64,000 bases of DNA from Streptomyces sp. NBC_01298 (GCF_035978755.1 NZ_CP108414.1:558001-622000); one strand, 5' to 3'; counted from the first letter of the stretch, positions 34,670-43,156 are shown. Made by a program: numbers and translations. The notes: generated from the letters alone by a model not told the origin.

Positions 34670-36334
34670 ATGCACCTCCCCGCCCCCGCCGCCGAAGAGG
34701 CCGTGGCCGCCGCACTGGCCGCGACGGCCGAAACCGCCCCCGCCGGCCCGCCCGGCACGCCCGGCGCACGCCCCGGCCTCGGGGCGGCCTACGCCGCCGC
34801 ACTCCCCGGCGCGCGCGCCGCCGTCCTCACCCGGCTCTGGCGGGCCTTCGCCTTCGAGCCGCTGCCCTGGATCACCCACCGGGAGCGTGGTTCCGGCGCG
34901 CTCGTGCTCCGGCTCGCCTCGGGTTCCCGGTTGGAAGGCCCCCTCCCCGACCCGTACGCGACGACCTTCTCCGCGGTCCGTACGAGCGCGCGACCCGTGA
35001 CCGAGCTGCTGCTCGACGGGCGCCCCTACCGGCGGGCCGCCCCGCTCGTGGCGGCGCTCGGGCTGCCGTACGGGGAGGGGTTCGCCGCCGAACTCGACGA
35101 GAGCACGGCCTCCCTCGCCCTGTCCCGCGCCGGCCAGCCGGCCGATCCCGGGACCGGCGACATCCAGGGGCTCGCCGCCTGGGAGTGGGAGCAGCGGGTG
35201 GTGGACGGCCATCCGTACCACCCCAACTGCCGCTCCCGTCCCGGTTTCACGGTGTCCGAGCAGCTCGCGTACGCACCCGAGCACCGGCCGGTGGTCACCC
35301 TCGGGCTGGCCGTCGTACGGGCCCGCGAGTGCCAGGTGACAGGGGAGTGGCCGGACCGGTGGCGGGAGGCCGGGCGGATCCTCGTACCGGTCCACCCCTG
35401 GCAGGCCGCGCACGTGGTGAAACAGGGGCAGCCGGAAGGGATCGGACACGACGACGGGAACGGACAGGGGAACGGACACGGCGACGGGAACGGGAACGGA
35501 CACGAGCTGCGGCCCGGGCCCGCCGCGCACCCGCTGATGGCCCTGCGCACCCTCTCCCCCGCCGGGGGCGGACCGCACGTCAAGACCGCCCTCAGCACCC
35601 GCCTCACCTCCTCCGTGCGTGACATCTCCGTCTACTCCATCGAGACGGCCGCCGCGGTCTCCGCCTTCGCCCAGAGCCTGTCCGAGCGGCTCGACGGCCG
35701 CCTGCACATCACCCGCACCCTGGGCGCCGTCACCGCGGGCGCCCCGGACCTGGCCGCCGTGCTCCGCGAGCCGCCCGAGGCGTACGCGGACCGGGGCGCG
35801 GGCGAGCGCGTCCTGCCCGTGGCCGCCCTGGCGCTGACCCCGTACGCGCGCTCCGACGCCTGGCGGGCCGGTTTCGCCCGCCTCGCGCTGTCGGTGTGCC
35901 TGCGGGTCCTGGACCTCGGAGTGGCCCTGGAGGCGCACGGCCAGAACCTCCTGGTCGTCCTGTCCGCCGACGGCGCCCCGCTGCGGCTCGTGTACCGGGA
36001 CCTCGCCGACATCCGGATCAGCCCGGCCCGGCTGGCCCGCCACGGTCTGTCGGCGCCACCGCTGTCGGGGCGGCTGATCACCGACGACGTGACCCTGCTG
36101 CGCCGCAAGCTCTTCGGATCGCTGGTGGCGGGTGCGCTCGGCTCCACGGCCGGTTCGGCCGCCGCGCTCGCGGCGGACCTGGCGGCGGCCGGGCCCGGCC
36201 TGCCGTCCACCGCCGACACCCGGGCACTGCTGACGCAGCCGCTGCCGACCAAGGCGCTGACGCTGATGCGGCTGAGCCCGGGGGTGCCGGGCGACCAGTG
36301 GGCGGAGCTGGACAATCCGCTGACCCCGGCCTAG
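34670..36334 (+). CDS. NIS siderophore synthetase (IucA/IucC family), second of the pair
   Basis: 554 residues. Signatures: GHPYHPNCRSRPG (HPxHPxxxxR), VPVHPWQAAHV and LEAHGQNLLVVL. A Gly/Asn/His/Asp-rich insert (about residues 265-285) sits in a loop. With the divergent partner it could perform the two condensations of a bis-amide siderophore, one subfamily for each carboxylate. ATG 34670 was chosen; an upstream GTG at 34625 is in frame, and both lack a good Shine-Dalgarno. The SAM methyltransferase follows 31 bp later on the same strand. No decarboxylase, monooxygenase, exporter or receptor for a siderophore is in the window. Confidence 0.88.
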   Translation: MHLPAPAAEEAVAAALAATAETAPAGPPGTPGARPGLGAAYAAALPGARAAVLTRLWRAFAFEPLPWITHRERGSGALVLRLASGSRLEGPLPDPYATTFSAVRTSARPVTELLLDGRPYRRAAPLVAALGLPYGEGFAAELDESTASLALSRAGQPADPGTGDIQGLAAWEWEQRVVDGHPYHPNCRSRPGFTVSEQLAYAPEHRPVVTLGLAVVRARECQVTGEWPDRWREAGRILVPVHPWQAAHVVKQGQPEGIGHDDGNGQGNGHGDGNGNGHELRPGPAAHPLMALRTLSPAGGGPHVKTALSTRLTSSVRDISVYSIETAAAVSAFAQSLSERLDGRLHITRTLGAVTAGAPDLAAVLREPPEAYADRGAGERVLPVAALALTPYARSDAWRAGFARLALSVCLRVLDLGVALEAHGQNLLVVLSADGAPLRLVYRDLADIRISPARLARHGLSAPPLSGRLITDDVTLLRRKLFGSLVAGALGSTAGSAAALAADLAAAGPGLPSTADTRALLTQPLPTKALTLMRLSPGVPGDQWAELDNPLTPA

Positions 36335-36365
36335 GCCGGGGCACGGGCGGCTACTGTCCGATGGC

Positions 36366-37022
36366 ATGGGATCGACTTCGCACCTGAACTCCGTCCGGTC
36401 GTCCTACGACGCCGTCGCCGCCGACTACGCCGCACTGCTCACCCGGGAGCTGGAGGGCAAACCGCTGGACCGGGCGATGCTGGCCGCCTTCGCGGAGTAC
36501 GTGCGCGGGGACGGGCCCGGCTCCGGCCGGGCGGTCGCGGACCTGGGCTGCGGCCCGGGCCGGGTGACCGCGCACCTGGACGGCCTGGGGGTACGGGCCT
36601 TCGGAGTCGACCTGTCGCCCGCGATGGTGGCCGTGGCCCGCCGGACGTATCCGGGGCTGCGGTTCGAGGTCGGTTCGATGGCCGCGCTGGACATCGCGGA
36701 CGGGGTCCTCGGCGGGGTGCTCGCCTGGTACTCCACCGTCCACACGCCCCCGGCCGGGCTCCCCGCGCTGTTCGCCGAGTTCGCCCGGGTGCTGGCCCCC
36801 GGCGGGTACCTGCTGATCGCGTTCAAGGCGGGCGACCGGCAGCTCCGGCTGGACCACGCGTACGGCCATCCGGTCGACCTCGACGTGTACTGGACCCCGC
36901 CCGAGCTGATCAGCGAGCTGCTGGCGGGGGCGGGCCTGACCGAGACGGCCCGCCTGGTCCGGGAACCGGACGCCACCGAGAAGTCCCCGCAGGGCTTCCT
37001 GCTGGCCCGCCGGGCGGACTGA
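36366..37022 (+). CDS. Class I SAM-dependent methyltransferase
   Basis: 218 residues, Methyltransf_11/25 type. Motif I is VADLGCGPGRVTAHL (about 58-70), the acidic ribose-binding residue is in GVDLSPAMV, and motif IV/post I is GVLAWYSTVHTP. The C-terminal part (FKAGDRQLRLDHAYGHPVDLDVYWT) resembles a common actinomycete subfamily with unknown substrate. It is only 31 bp after the second NIS synthetase, so co-transcription and tailoring of its product are plausible but unproven. Confidence 0.88.
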   Translation: MGSTSHLNSVRSSYDAVAADYAALLTRELEGKPLDRAMLAAFAEYVRGDGPGSGRAVADLGCGPGRVTAHLDGLGVRAFGVDLSPAMVAVARRTYPGLRFEVGSMAALDIADGVLGGVLAWYSTVHTPPAGLPALFAEFARVLAPGGYLLIAFKAGDRQLRLDHAYGHPVDLDVYWTPPELISELLAGAGLTETARLVREPDATEKSPQGFLLARRAD

Positions 37023-37050
37023 CCGCGTACTGACCGCGTACTGACCGCGG
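37018..37050. repeat. Three 11-bp tandem copies carrying the methyltransferase stop
   Basis: ACTGACCGCGT occurs at 37018-37028 and 37029-37039, and once more with a final G at 37040-37050. TGA triplets at 37020, 37031 and 37042 are in three different frames; the first is the gene's stop. Confidence 0.8.
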
Positions 37051-37177
37051 GCGGAGCGCGGCGCGGCCGGGTCCGGACGGCGCCCCGGCCGCCCGCGCAT
37101 GGGCCGTTCGGGGGGCAACCCGGCCCCCGTGGGCCCGCCTTCGCCCCGAACGGGCGGCGCGGTGGCAGGAAGGAGGG

Positions 37178-38833
37178 ATGACCCTCCACCGCCGCCAGGT
37201 CCTCGCGGGAGCCGCCACGGGCGTCCTCGCCTCGATCGGCGCGACGGCCCCCGGCGCGAGGGCCCGTACGGCGCCCCAAACGGGGCCCCGCCGCGCGGAC
37301 CCGGACTACGGGGCGCTGGCCCAGTCCCTCGACGGCCGGTTGGTGACACCGGGCGACCGGGACTACGACGAGGCCCGGCAGCTTTTCCAGCCCCGCTACG
37401 ACGCGGTCCGGCCGGGCGCGGTGGCCTACCCCGCGCACCCGGGGGACGTGGCCGCCTGTCTGGACTTCGCCCGGCGCTCGGCCGTCCTCGTGGTGCCGCG
37501 CGGCGGCGGCCACGGCTACGCGGGCTGGTCCACCCGCGAAGCCGGACTCGTCATCGACACGGGCGCCATGGCGGAGGTGGCCCTGGATCCGGGGCCCGGG
37601 TCGGAGCCGGGGCCCGGGTCGGAGCCGGAGTCCGGGTCGGAGCCGGGCCCCGGGTCGGAGCCGGGCCCCGGGTCGGCGCCGGGGTCCGGGACCGGCGTCC
37701 GGATCGGCGCCGGCGCCCGGCTCGGGGACGTGAACTCCGTCCTCGCCGCACGGGGCCTGGCCGTCCCCACCGGCCTGTGCCCCTCCGTCGGCATCGCGGG
37801 TCTCACCCTCGGCGGCGGGCTGGGCCTGTCCTCCCGCTCCTGGGGCGCCACCTCCGACCGGCTCACCGGGATGACCGTCGTGACCCCCGACGGGACGGTC
37901 CGCGAGGTCGGGGCCGACCGCGAGCCCGAGCTCTTCTGGGCCCTGCGCGGCGGCGGTGGCGGCAACTTCGGGGTGGTCACCGAATTCCGCTTCCGTACGC
38001 ACCCGGTCTCCGACTGCGCCTTCGCGGAACTGCGCTGGCCCGCCGACGGCTCCCCCGCCGTCCTGCGCGGCTGGCAGCGCTGGCTGGAGGCGCTGCCCGA
38101 TCCGTTCTGGAGCCAGGTGGAATTCACCGTAGACGGCGGCCCGGTCGGCGCCCCGGCCGTGCGGGTGCTCTGCCTGGACGGCGGGCTCGCCGAGCTGGAA
38201 CGGCAGCTGACCCGGCTGTCCGACCTGGTGGGCGGCCCGCCCCGGGACAGCTGGACCGTCGTGCGCGGCTACGGGGACACCGTCCGGGCGATGGCCGGCT
38301 GCCCGGACCGGAGCTCCGCCGCGTGCCGGCTGCCCGGCAGCCTGCCGGGCCACGATCCCCAGGGCCGGCTCGGCCGCGACTCCTACGCCGCCCGGTCCGA
38401 TTTCTGGGCCCCGGACGGGCTCACCGAAGCGGCCGCGTCCGCCGTCCTGGCCGCCCTGCGGCGCTACGCCGGGAGCGTGCCGCGCGGCGGGTTCGGCGTG
38501 GTGCAGTTCGACGGGGTCTGCGGCGGGGCCCTCAACCGGATCCCGGCGCGGGCCACCGCCTTCGCGCACCGCTCGGCCGGGTTCCTCGCCCAGTACCTCG
38601 TCTACTGGCCCGGCGCGGCTCCGGCCGCCGACACCGTCCGGCACCAGGGCTGGCTCGACGGGCTCTGGCAGGACCTGCGGCCCTGGGCGGGCGGAGCCGC
38701 GTACCAGAACTACGCCGACCCGAAGCTGACCGGCTGGCGCGAGGCCTACTACGGGCCGAACCTGGCCCGCCTCGAAGAGGTCCGGCGCCGCTACGACCCG
38801 GACCGGCTGCTGCGCTTCCCCCAAGCCGTGTAG
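37178..38833 (+). CDS. Tat-exported BBE-type FAD-linked oxidoreductase
   Basis: 551 residues. A twin-arginine-like signal (HRRQVLAGAATGVLAS) is followed by a PCMH/FAD_binding_4 domain. GGGHGYAGWS supplies the 8-alpha-histidyl FAD link and LCPSVGIAGLTLGGG the likely 6-S-cysteinyl link, i.e. bicovalent FAD. The BBE C-terminal motif YQNYADP and RRYDPDRLLRFPQ are intact. Such enzymes oxidise alcohols, sugars or alkaloid-like amines with O2. A hexapeptide array (PGPGSE-type, about residues 138-171) is inserted in a loop of the FAD domain. The substrate is unknown. Confidence 0.92.
   Translation: MTLHRRQVLAGAATGVLASIGATAPGARARTAPQTGPRRADPDYGALAQSLDGRLVTPGDRDYDEARQLFQPRYDAVRPGAVAYPAHPGDVAACLDFARRSAVLVVPRGGGHGYAGWSTREAGLVIDTGAMAEVALDPGPGSEPGPGSEPESGSEPGPGSEPGPGSAPGSGTGVRIGAGARLGDVNSVLAARGLAVPTGLCPSVGIAGLTLGGGLGLSSRSWGATSDRLTGMTVVTPDGTVREVGADREPELFWALRGGGGGNFGVVTEFRFRTHPVSDCAFAELRWPADGSPAVLRGWQRWLEALPDPFWSQVEFTVDGGPVGAPAVRVLCLDGGLAELERQLTRLSDLVGGPPRDSWTVVRGYGDTVRAMAGCPDRSSAACRLPGSLPGHDPQGRLGRDSYAARSDFWAPDGLTEAAASAVLAALRRYAGSVPRGGFGVVQFDGVCGGALNRIPARATAFAHRSAGFLAQYLVYWPGAAPAADTVRHQGWLDGLWQDLRPWAGGAAYQNYADPKLTGWREAYYGPNLARLEEVRRRYDPDRLLRFPQAV
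37589..37690. repeat. 18-bp in-frame minisatellite in the BBE gene
   Basis: About five units of 18 bp, e.g. GGGCCCCGGGTCGGAGCC, encode PGPGSE-like hexapeptides. The unit resembles the one in the histidine kinase array at 13983-14108 (both share GGGCCCCG and TCGGAG). Confidence 0.75.
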
Positions 38834-38886
38834 CCCTCCCTCCCGCGCCCTCGCCCTCCCTCCCATCCCCGAAGAAGGAGACGGAC

Positions 38887-39819
38887 ATGCGACGTACGTT
38901 GACGGTGGCGGCGGCCACCGCCGCCCTGCTGCTGCCCGGCGGACCCCTGCCCGAGGCCGAGGCCGGCACCGCCCCGGCCCAGGCCCCGGCTCCCGCCGTC
39001 GACCGCTGGTCGGCCCGGGAGGCGGAGACGTTCTGGACTCCGGACCGGATGGCGTCCGCGGTCCCGATCAGCCGGGGCGGCGCCCCGGCGGCGGTGGACG
39101 GGACCGGCCGGGACTTCGACGGCATCCCGGTCGTCGGCCGGATGTTCGTCATGAAGGGCGGCGGCGCGTACTTCTGCACCGCGAGCGTGGTCGCCTCCCC
39201 CGGCCGCGATCTGGTGCTCAGCGCGGCGCACTGCCTGCTCGGGACGGACGCCCGGCAGGTGGCCTTCGTACCGCAGTACACGGCCCAGAATCCCCAGCCG
39301 TACGGGATGTTCCCGGTCCTGCGGGACGCTGCGGGGCTCTCCAAGGTGTGGATCGACCCGCGCTACCGGAAGCTCGGCGCGGACAAGGGCGCCGCCCTCG
39401 ACGTGGCCTTCGCCCAGGTCGGCCCGGACGCCGACGGCTTCCCCGTGGAGGACGTGGTGGGCGGGAACCGCCTGGTCACCGGCGCCGCGTACGCGCACCC
39501 GAAGGTCTCGCTGATCGGCTACCCGGCCTCCGCCGCCCGGCCGCGGCTGTGCGTGAACCGGACGACGAAGTTCACGAGCACCGATCCCGGGATCCCCGGA
39601 TCGTTCCTGCGGATCGACTGCACGGGGTATCCGGGCGGCACCAGCGGCGGCCCGTTCCTGACCGCCTTCGACGAGCGGACCGAGACCGGCGACGTGGTCG
39701 GGGTGATCGGCGGCTGGAAGACGGGCGGGGACACCCCCGACACCTCCTACAGCTCCTACTTCGGCGCCGACATCAGGAAGTTGTACGAGCAGGCTCTTGC
39801 CGGGGCGCGGGTGGCGTGA
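38887..39819 (+). CDS. Secreted trypsin-like serine protease
   Basis: 310 residues. Signal peptide (about 1-28), a short pro-region, then an S1-type fold: His in LSAAHC (about 115), Asp in ALDVAFAQV (about 172) and Ser in GGTSGGP (about 254). Two Cys pairs (FCTASV with AHC, and CVNRTT with RIDCTGY) are placed for disulfides. It resembles the V8/glutamyl endopeptidase-like proteins of streptomycetes. GAAGGAG lies about 7 nt before ATG 38887. Its 3' end overlaps the convergent small gene by 47 bp. Confidence 0.9.
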   Translation: MRRTLTVAAATAALLLPGGPLPEAEAGTAPAQAPAPAVDRWSAREAETFWTPDRMASAVPISRGGAPAAVDGTGRDFDGIPVVGRMFVMKGGGAYFCTASVVASPGRDLVLSAAHCLLGTDARQVAFVPQYTAQNPQPYGMFPVLRDAAGLSKVWIDPRYRKLGADKGAALDVAFAQVGPDADGFPVEDVVGGNRLVTGAAYAHPKVSLIGYPASAARPRLCVNRTTKFTSTDPGIPGSFLRIDCTGYPGGTSGGPFLTAFDERTETGDVVGVIGGWKTGGDTPDTSYSSYFGADIRKLYEQALAGARVA

Positions 39820-40165
39820 GCACCCGCACCCGGCGGGTGCGGCGCGGGTTGCCCACCGTGCGCGGGGTCGCCGGCAGCCCCGCCGCGGTCAGCGCTTCGG
39901 CGGGCGCGAGGCCGAGCTGGCGGCGCAGGTCCGCGAGGGCGGTGTGCACGGGGCCGAGGATGACCTCGGCCCGCGGATGGGCGTACGCGAGGGCGTGCGC
40001 GGCCGTCTCGATGGCCTCGGCGGCGTCCTCGGCCGCGCCCCGGCTCCACCCGCCGGGGGCGGTGTGCCCCCAGGGCCCGAGGGCGTCGTAGAGGTGGCAG
40101 GCGGCATCGGCCACGGCGTCGGCCTGTTCACCGACGCCGGGCGCCGCGATCGTCGGGAGCTCCAT
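39773..40165 (-). CDS. Hypothetical alpha-helical protein
   Basis: 130 residues, Ala-rich and predicted helical (GEQADAVADAACHLYDALGPW, AAEDAAEAIETAAHALAYAH), then a basic Pro/Arg C-terminus. I do not recognise a family. The even amino-acid composition and standard start favour a real gene over an antisense shadow, but its last 47 bp overlap the protease gene. The Shine-Dalgarno before ATG 40165 is weak. Confidence 0.5.
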   Translation of the reverse strand: MELPTIAAPGVGEQADAVADAACHLYDALGPWGHTAPGGWSRGAAEDAAEAIETAAHALAYAHPRAEVILGPVHTALADLRRQLGLAPAEALTAAGLPATPRTVGNPRRTRRVRVLTPPAPRQEPARTTS

Positions 40166-40251
40166 ACCCGCTCAACGAGCGGAGCCCGCCCGGGGAACGA
40201 AGGCCGCCCCGGGGCAGCGCAGGCCGCCGCGTCGCTCACCTGGACACCGGG

Positions 40252-41199
40252 TCACATGGACACCGCCTGCAGCCACAGCGGCAGCAGCAGGAGCGAGACC
40301 AGCGAACTCTTGATCACCACGGCGGCGGAGAGGTCCACGCCCACGTCGTAGCGCTGGGCGAAGATGAACAGGTTCTGGGGCGTCGGCATCGCGGCGATCA
40401 GCACGAGGTACGTGAGCCACTCGCCCCGGACCCCGAACAGGGCCCCGCACACCGCCCACGCGAGCAGCGGGAAGGCCAGGCACTTGAAGCCGATGAGCGC
40501 CAGCTCCTCGCGGGTGGTGCCCCGGACGTCGAGGCCGATTCCGCCGAGGTGGAGCCCGAGGGCGAAGAGGGCCACCGGTGAGGCGCTGTCGCCGACGAAG
40601 GCGGCCCCGTCGAGGACCACCGCGGGGACGTGTACGGAGAGCAGGTTGAGCAGGATCCCGGCGTTGCAGGCCAGCACCAGCGGGGTGACGAGCGAGGCCC
40701 TCACGGCGCGGGCCAGGCGGCGGGCGGGGCCGCCCGAGCCTGGTCCGGCACGGCCCAGTTCCATGATGGCGATGACGACGAGCGACAGGACGCAGACCTG
40801 GAAGAGCAGGACCGGGAAGATCGGCGCCGCCGTCCCGAAGAAGGTGATGAAGACGGGGACGGCGAAGTAGGCGGTGTTGACCTGGACCCCGGCCATCACG
40901 CGCAGCGCCACGGTCCGCGGGTCGCGCAGCCCGGCCGCCGCCGAGGCGGCGGCGACGGCCGCGACCGCGAGGGCGGCGGCCGCCGCGTAGCCGCCGATGG
41001 CCCGCCAGTCGAAGAGGGCGGCGAGGTCCGCGGCATAGATGTTGCCGAACAGGTAGCACGGCACCGCGAAGAGGAAGGCGTAGTCGGCGAAGGCCTTGGA
41101 GGCCTCCGCGGGGACCACCTTGCGGCGCGCGAGGAACACCCCCGCGCCGAAGGCCAGCGCCACCGGGATCAGCTTCTCCAGCGCGGCCGCCCCGCCCAT
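40252..41199 (-). CDS. AEC-family (auxin efflux carrier-like) transporter
   Basis: 315 residues with about ten membrane helices. It starts LEKLIPVALAFGAGVFLARR and has the AEC-type break motifs NTAYFAVPVF and AAMPTPQNLFIFAQRY in the two crossing helices. The family moves small carboxylates or exports metabolites. ATG 41199 has GGGGAG 9 nt upstream; GTG 41223 would lack one. It is divergent from the MDR/MerR operon. Confidence 0.87.
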   Translation of the reverse strand: MGGAAALEKLIPVALAFGAGVFLARRKVVPAEASKAFADYAFLFAVPCYLFGNIYAADLAALFDWRAIGGYAAAAALAVAAVAAASAAAGLRDPRTVALRVMAGVQVNTAYFAVPVFITFFGTAAPIFPVLLFQVCVLSLVVIAIMELGRAGPGSGGPARRLARAVRASLVTPLVLACNAGILLNLLSVHVPAVVLDGAAFVGDSASPVALFALGLHLGGIGLDVRGTTREELALIGFKCLAFPLLAWAVCGALFGVRGEWLTYLVLIAAMPTPQNLFIFAQRYDVGVDLSAAVVIKSSLVSLLLLPLWLQAVSM

Positions 41200-41287
41200 G
41201 CGTACGTGCTCCCCGCTGTTCACCGACCAACCGACCATTCGTGCCGGGCGCAGTCTATGCCGGGCCGCCGCGGCGACCGGAGCGGGC

Positions 41288-41318
41288 TTGACCCTGACGT
41301 GCGGGTCAGGGTTTAGCG
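41288..41318 (+). promoter_or_regulatory. MerR-type promoter with 19-bp spacer
   Basis: A -35 TTGACC (41288-41293) and -10 TTAGCG (41313-41318) are separated by exactly 19 bp. The spacer is filled by a perfect dyad: ACCCTGAC (41291-41298), 6 nt, GTCAGGGT (41305-41312). Overlong spacers covered by a dyad are the hallmark of MerR-activated promoters. The MerR gene at 42479 ends the operon this promoter would drive. Confidence 0.8.
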
Positions 41319-41393
41319 TCGGCGCACCCACCCGCCCCGGCCCGGTGGCGGCCGCCCGCGCCGCCGTCGGCCGCGCCCTGCCGAGGAGCCCCG

Positions 41394-42446
41394 ATGGCCA
41401 CGGACCTGCCCCGCACCGCACGCGAGATCCGGCTCGCCGCCCGCCCCGGAGGGCTGCCCGAGGAGGGGGACCTGGCCGTCGTCGAGGCACCGGTGCCGGA
41501 GCCCGGACCGGGCCGGGTGCTCGTGCGCAACCGCCACTTCCTGGTGTTCCCCGGGCTGATCACCCTGATGGGCGGTGCGGTTGAGGGGTTGCCGCTGCCC
41601 CCGCTGCGCGCCGGTGACACGCTGTTCGGTCCGGCCGTCGGCGAGGTGGTGGCCGCCCCGGCCGGCAGCCCGCTGCGGCCGGGGACGCTCGTCTCGCACC
41701 TGCTCGGCTGGCGGGAGTACGCCCTGGTGGACGCCGGCGACTGCGCCCCGCTGGACGACACGCTGCCCGACCCGGTGGCGTACCTCGCCCAGGGCTCGGC
41801 CCCGTACGGCGCGCTGACCCGGCTCGCCGGGGTCCGGCCCGGGGACACCGTCCTGGTCACCGGCGCGGCCGGCGCGGTCGGGACCCTCGCCGGCCAGACG
41901 GCGCGGCTGCTGGGCGCGGGCCGGGTGATCGGCACCACCGGCTCCCCGGAGAAGGCCGAACGGCTGGTGGCGGAGCTGGGCTACGACGCGGCCCTGCTGA
42001 GGGGTGGCGGGCGGTCCTTCGCCGAGCGGCTCGCCGGGGCGGCGCCCGGAGGGATCGACGTACTCGTGGACACGGTGGGCGGTGAGCAGTTGGCGGCGGC
42101 CCTCGGCGCAGCCCGGCAGGGCGCCCGCTTCGCACTGGTCGGCGCGCTCTCCGGCCAGTTGGCGCCGGGGCCGGCCGGGGGCGGGGCCGGGGCCGGGGGC
42201 GTCGCCCCGGTGGAGGTCGACTCGTTCCGCCTCGTCGTCCGGGGCGTCTCGGTGCGCGGGTACCTCGGTTCGGAGCATCCCGGCGTGGAAGAGGAGTGGA
42301 CCGGCCGCTTCGGGGCCTGGCTGCGCTCCGGGGAGATCGGCTTCCCGCACGTACGGATCCCGGGCATCGAACGGGCTCCTCAGGCGTTGCGGGAGTTGAC
42401 GGAGGGACGGCACTTCGGCGCCGTGGTGGTGGAATTGCCGGGGTAG
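41394..42446 (+). CDS. MDR-family NADPH-dependent oxidoreductase (zinc-free)
   Basis: 350 residues of the medium-chain dehydrogenase/reductase superfamily. The Rossmann motif VTGAAGAVGTLAGQTARLLG is at about residues 157-176. The zinc-ligand Cys/His set of alcohol dehydrogenases is absent, so it fits the quinone oxidoreductase/2-alkenal reductase (CurA/LTB4DH-like) group. That group reduces reactive enones or quinones. It is followed after 32 bp by MerR and preceded by a MerR-type promoter, so it is probably induced by its toxic substrate. Confidence 0.87.
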   Translation: MATDLPRTAREIRLAARPGGLPEEGDLAVVEAPVPEPGPGRVLVRNRHFLVFPGLITLMGGAVEGLPLPPLRAGDTLFGPAVGEVVAAPAGSPLRPGTLVSHLLGWREYALVDAGDCAPLDDTLPDPVAYLAQGSAPYGALTRLAGVRPGDTVLVTGAAGAVGTLAGQTARLLGAGRVIGTTGSPEKAERLVAELGYDAALLRGGGRSFAERLAGAAPGGIDVLVDTVGGEQLAAALGAARQGARFALVGALSGQLAPGPAGGGAGAGGVAPVEVDSFRLVVRGVSVRGYLGSEHPGVEEEWTGRFGAWLRSGEIGFPHVRIPGIERAPQALRELTEGRHFGAVVVELPG

Positions 42447-42478
42447 GCCGGGTACGAACACGAGGGGGTCGGCACGGG

Positions 42479-42889
42479 ATGCGGATCGGTGACGCCGCGG
42501 CGGCGGCGGGGACCACGCCGAGGGCGCTGCGGTTCTACGAACAGCGCGGACTGCTCGCCCCACAGGGCCGCAGCCCCTCCGGCCAGCGGGAGTACGGACC
42601 CGGGGACGTGGCCAGGATCCGGATCATCCGCGACCTGCTGGCCCACGGGTTCACCGTCGAGGACCTGCGCGGCGTGGCCGACCGGCTCCACCTGCTGGCG
42701 GCGGACCCGCCGCCGTCCTGCGGCTCCGGCGGCGGGGTCGTCGGCCACCGGCTCTCCGTCCTCGACGCGGAGATCGAGCGCCTCACCCGCCTGCGCGAGG
42801 CCCTGGCCCGCCGGGCGGGCGTCGCCGGCCCGACTGCCGCCCGCGCACCGCAGCCGGTGCCGGACCTGAAACGGGGGCCGAGGCCGTAG
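42479..42889 (+). CDS. MerR-family regulator
   Basis: 136 residues. The HTH/wing is clear: IGDAAAAAGTTPRALRFYEQ and REYGPGDVARIRIIRDLL. A dimerisation coiled coil follows (LSVLDAEIERLTRLREALAR). A single Cys in PPSCGSGGG lies where effector-binding residues occur in metal/thiol sensors, but no Cys pair is present. It lies in an operon with the MDR reductase. The dyad promoter at 41288 is its likely site. Confidence 0.9.
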   Translation: MRIGDAAAAAGTTPRALRFYEQRGLLAPQGRSPSGQREYGPGDVARIRIIRDLLAHGFTVEDLRGVADRLHLLAADPPPSCGSGGGVVGHRLSVLDAEIERLTRLREALARRAGVAGPTAARAPQPVPDLKRGPRP

Positions 42890-42899
42890 CCGGCACCGG

Positions 42900-43090
42900 A
42901 GTCAGGGCCGGGGTGCCGGACCCGAGGCGGGATCAGGGCCGGGGCCCGAGCCAGGGCCGGGGCCTGAACCAGGGCGAGGGCCAAGGCCGGGACGAGGCCC
43001 GGGGCCGGGGCCCGACCCAGGGCCAGGGCCAGGGCCCGAGCCAGGGCCAAGGCCGGGGCCCGAGCCGGGGGCGATGCCCTGCCCGGGCTG
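42900..43090. repeat. GC-rich minisatellite between MerR and histidine kinase
   Basis: About ten degenerate 12-18-bp units built on CCAGGGCC / GGGGCCCGAG fill most of the 267-bp gap 42890-43156. One forward frame stays open (QGRGPSQ-like hexapeptides) but has no ribosome site and runs on in another frame of the kinase gene, so I treat it as non-coding. The unit resembles the in-frame 18-bp arrays elsewhere in the window. Confidence 0.7.
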
Positions 43091-43156
43091 TCGGGGCCGG
43101 GCGGGGCGCGGTGTTCGGGGTCCGGGCGGGCCGCGGCCGCATACGCTGGGCCGATC

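Noticed and set aside
42913..43156. Hexapeptide-repeat frame (QGRGPSQ-like) before the second histidine kinase
   Set aside because: It has no ribosome-binding site, is made only of the minisatellite, and continues out of frame through the kinase gene.
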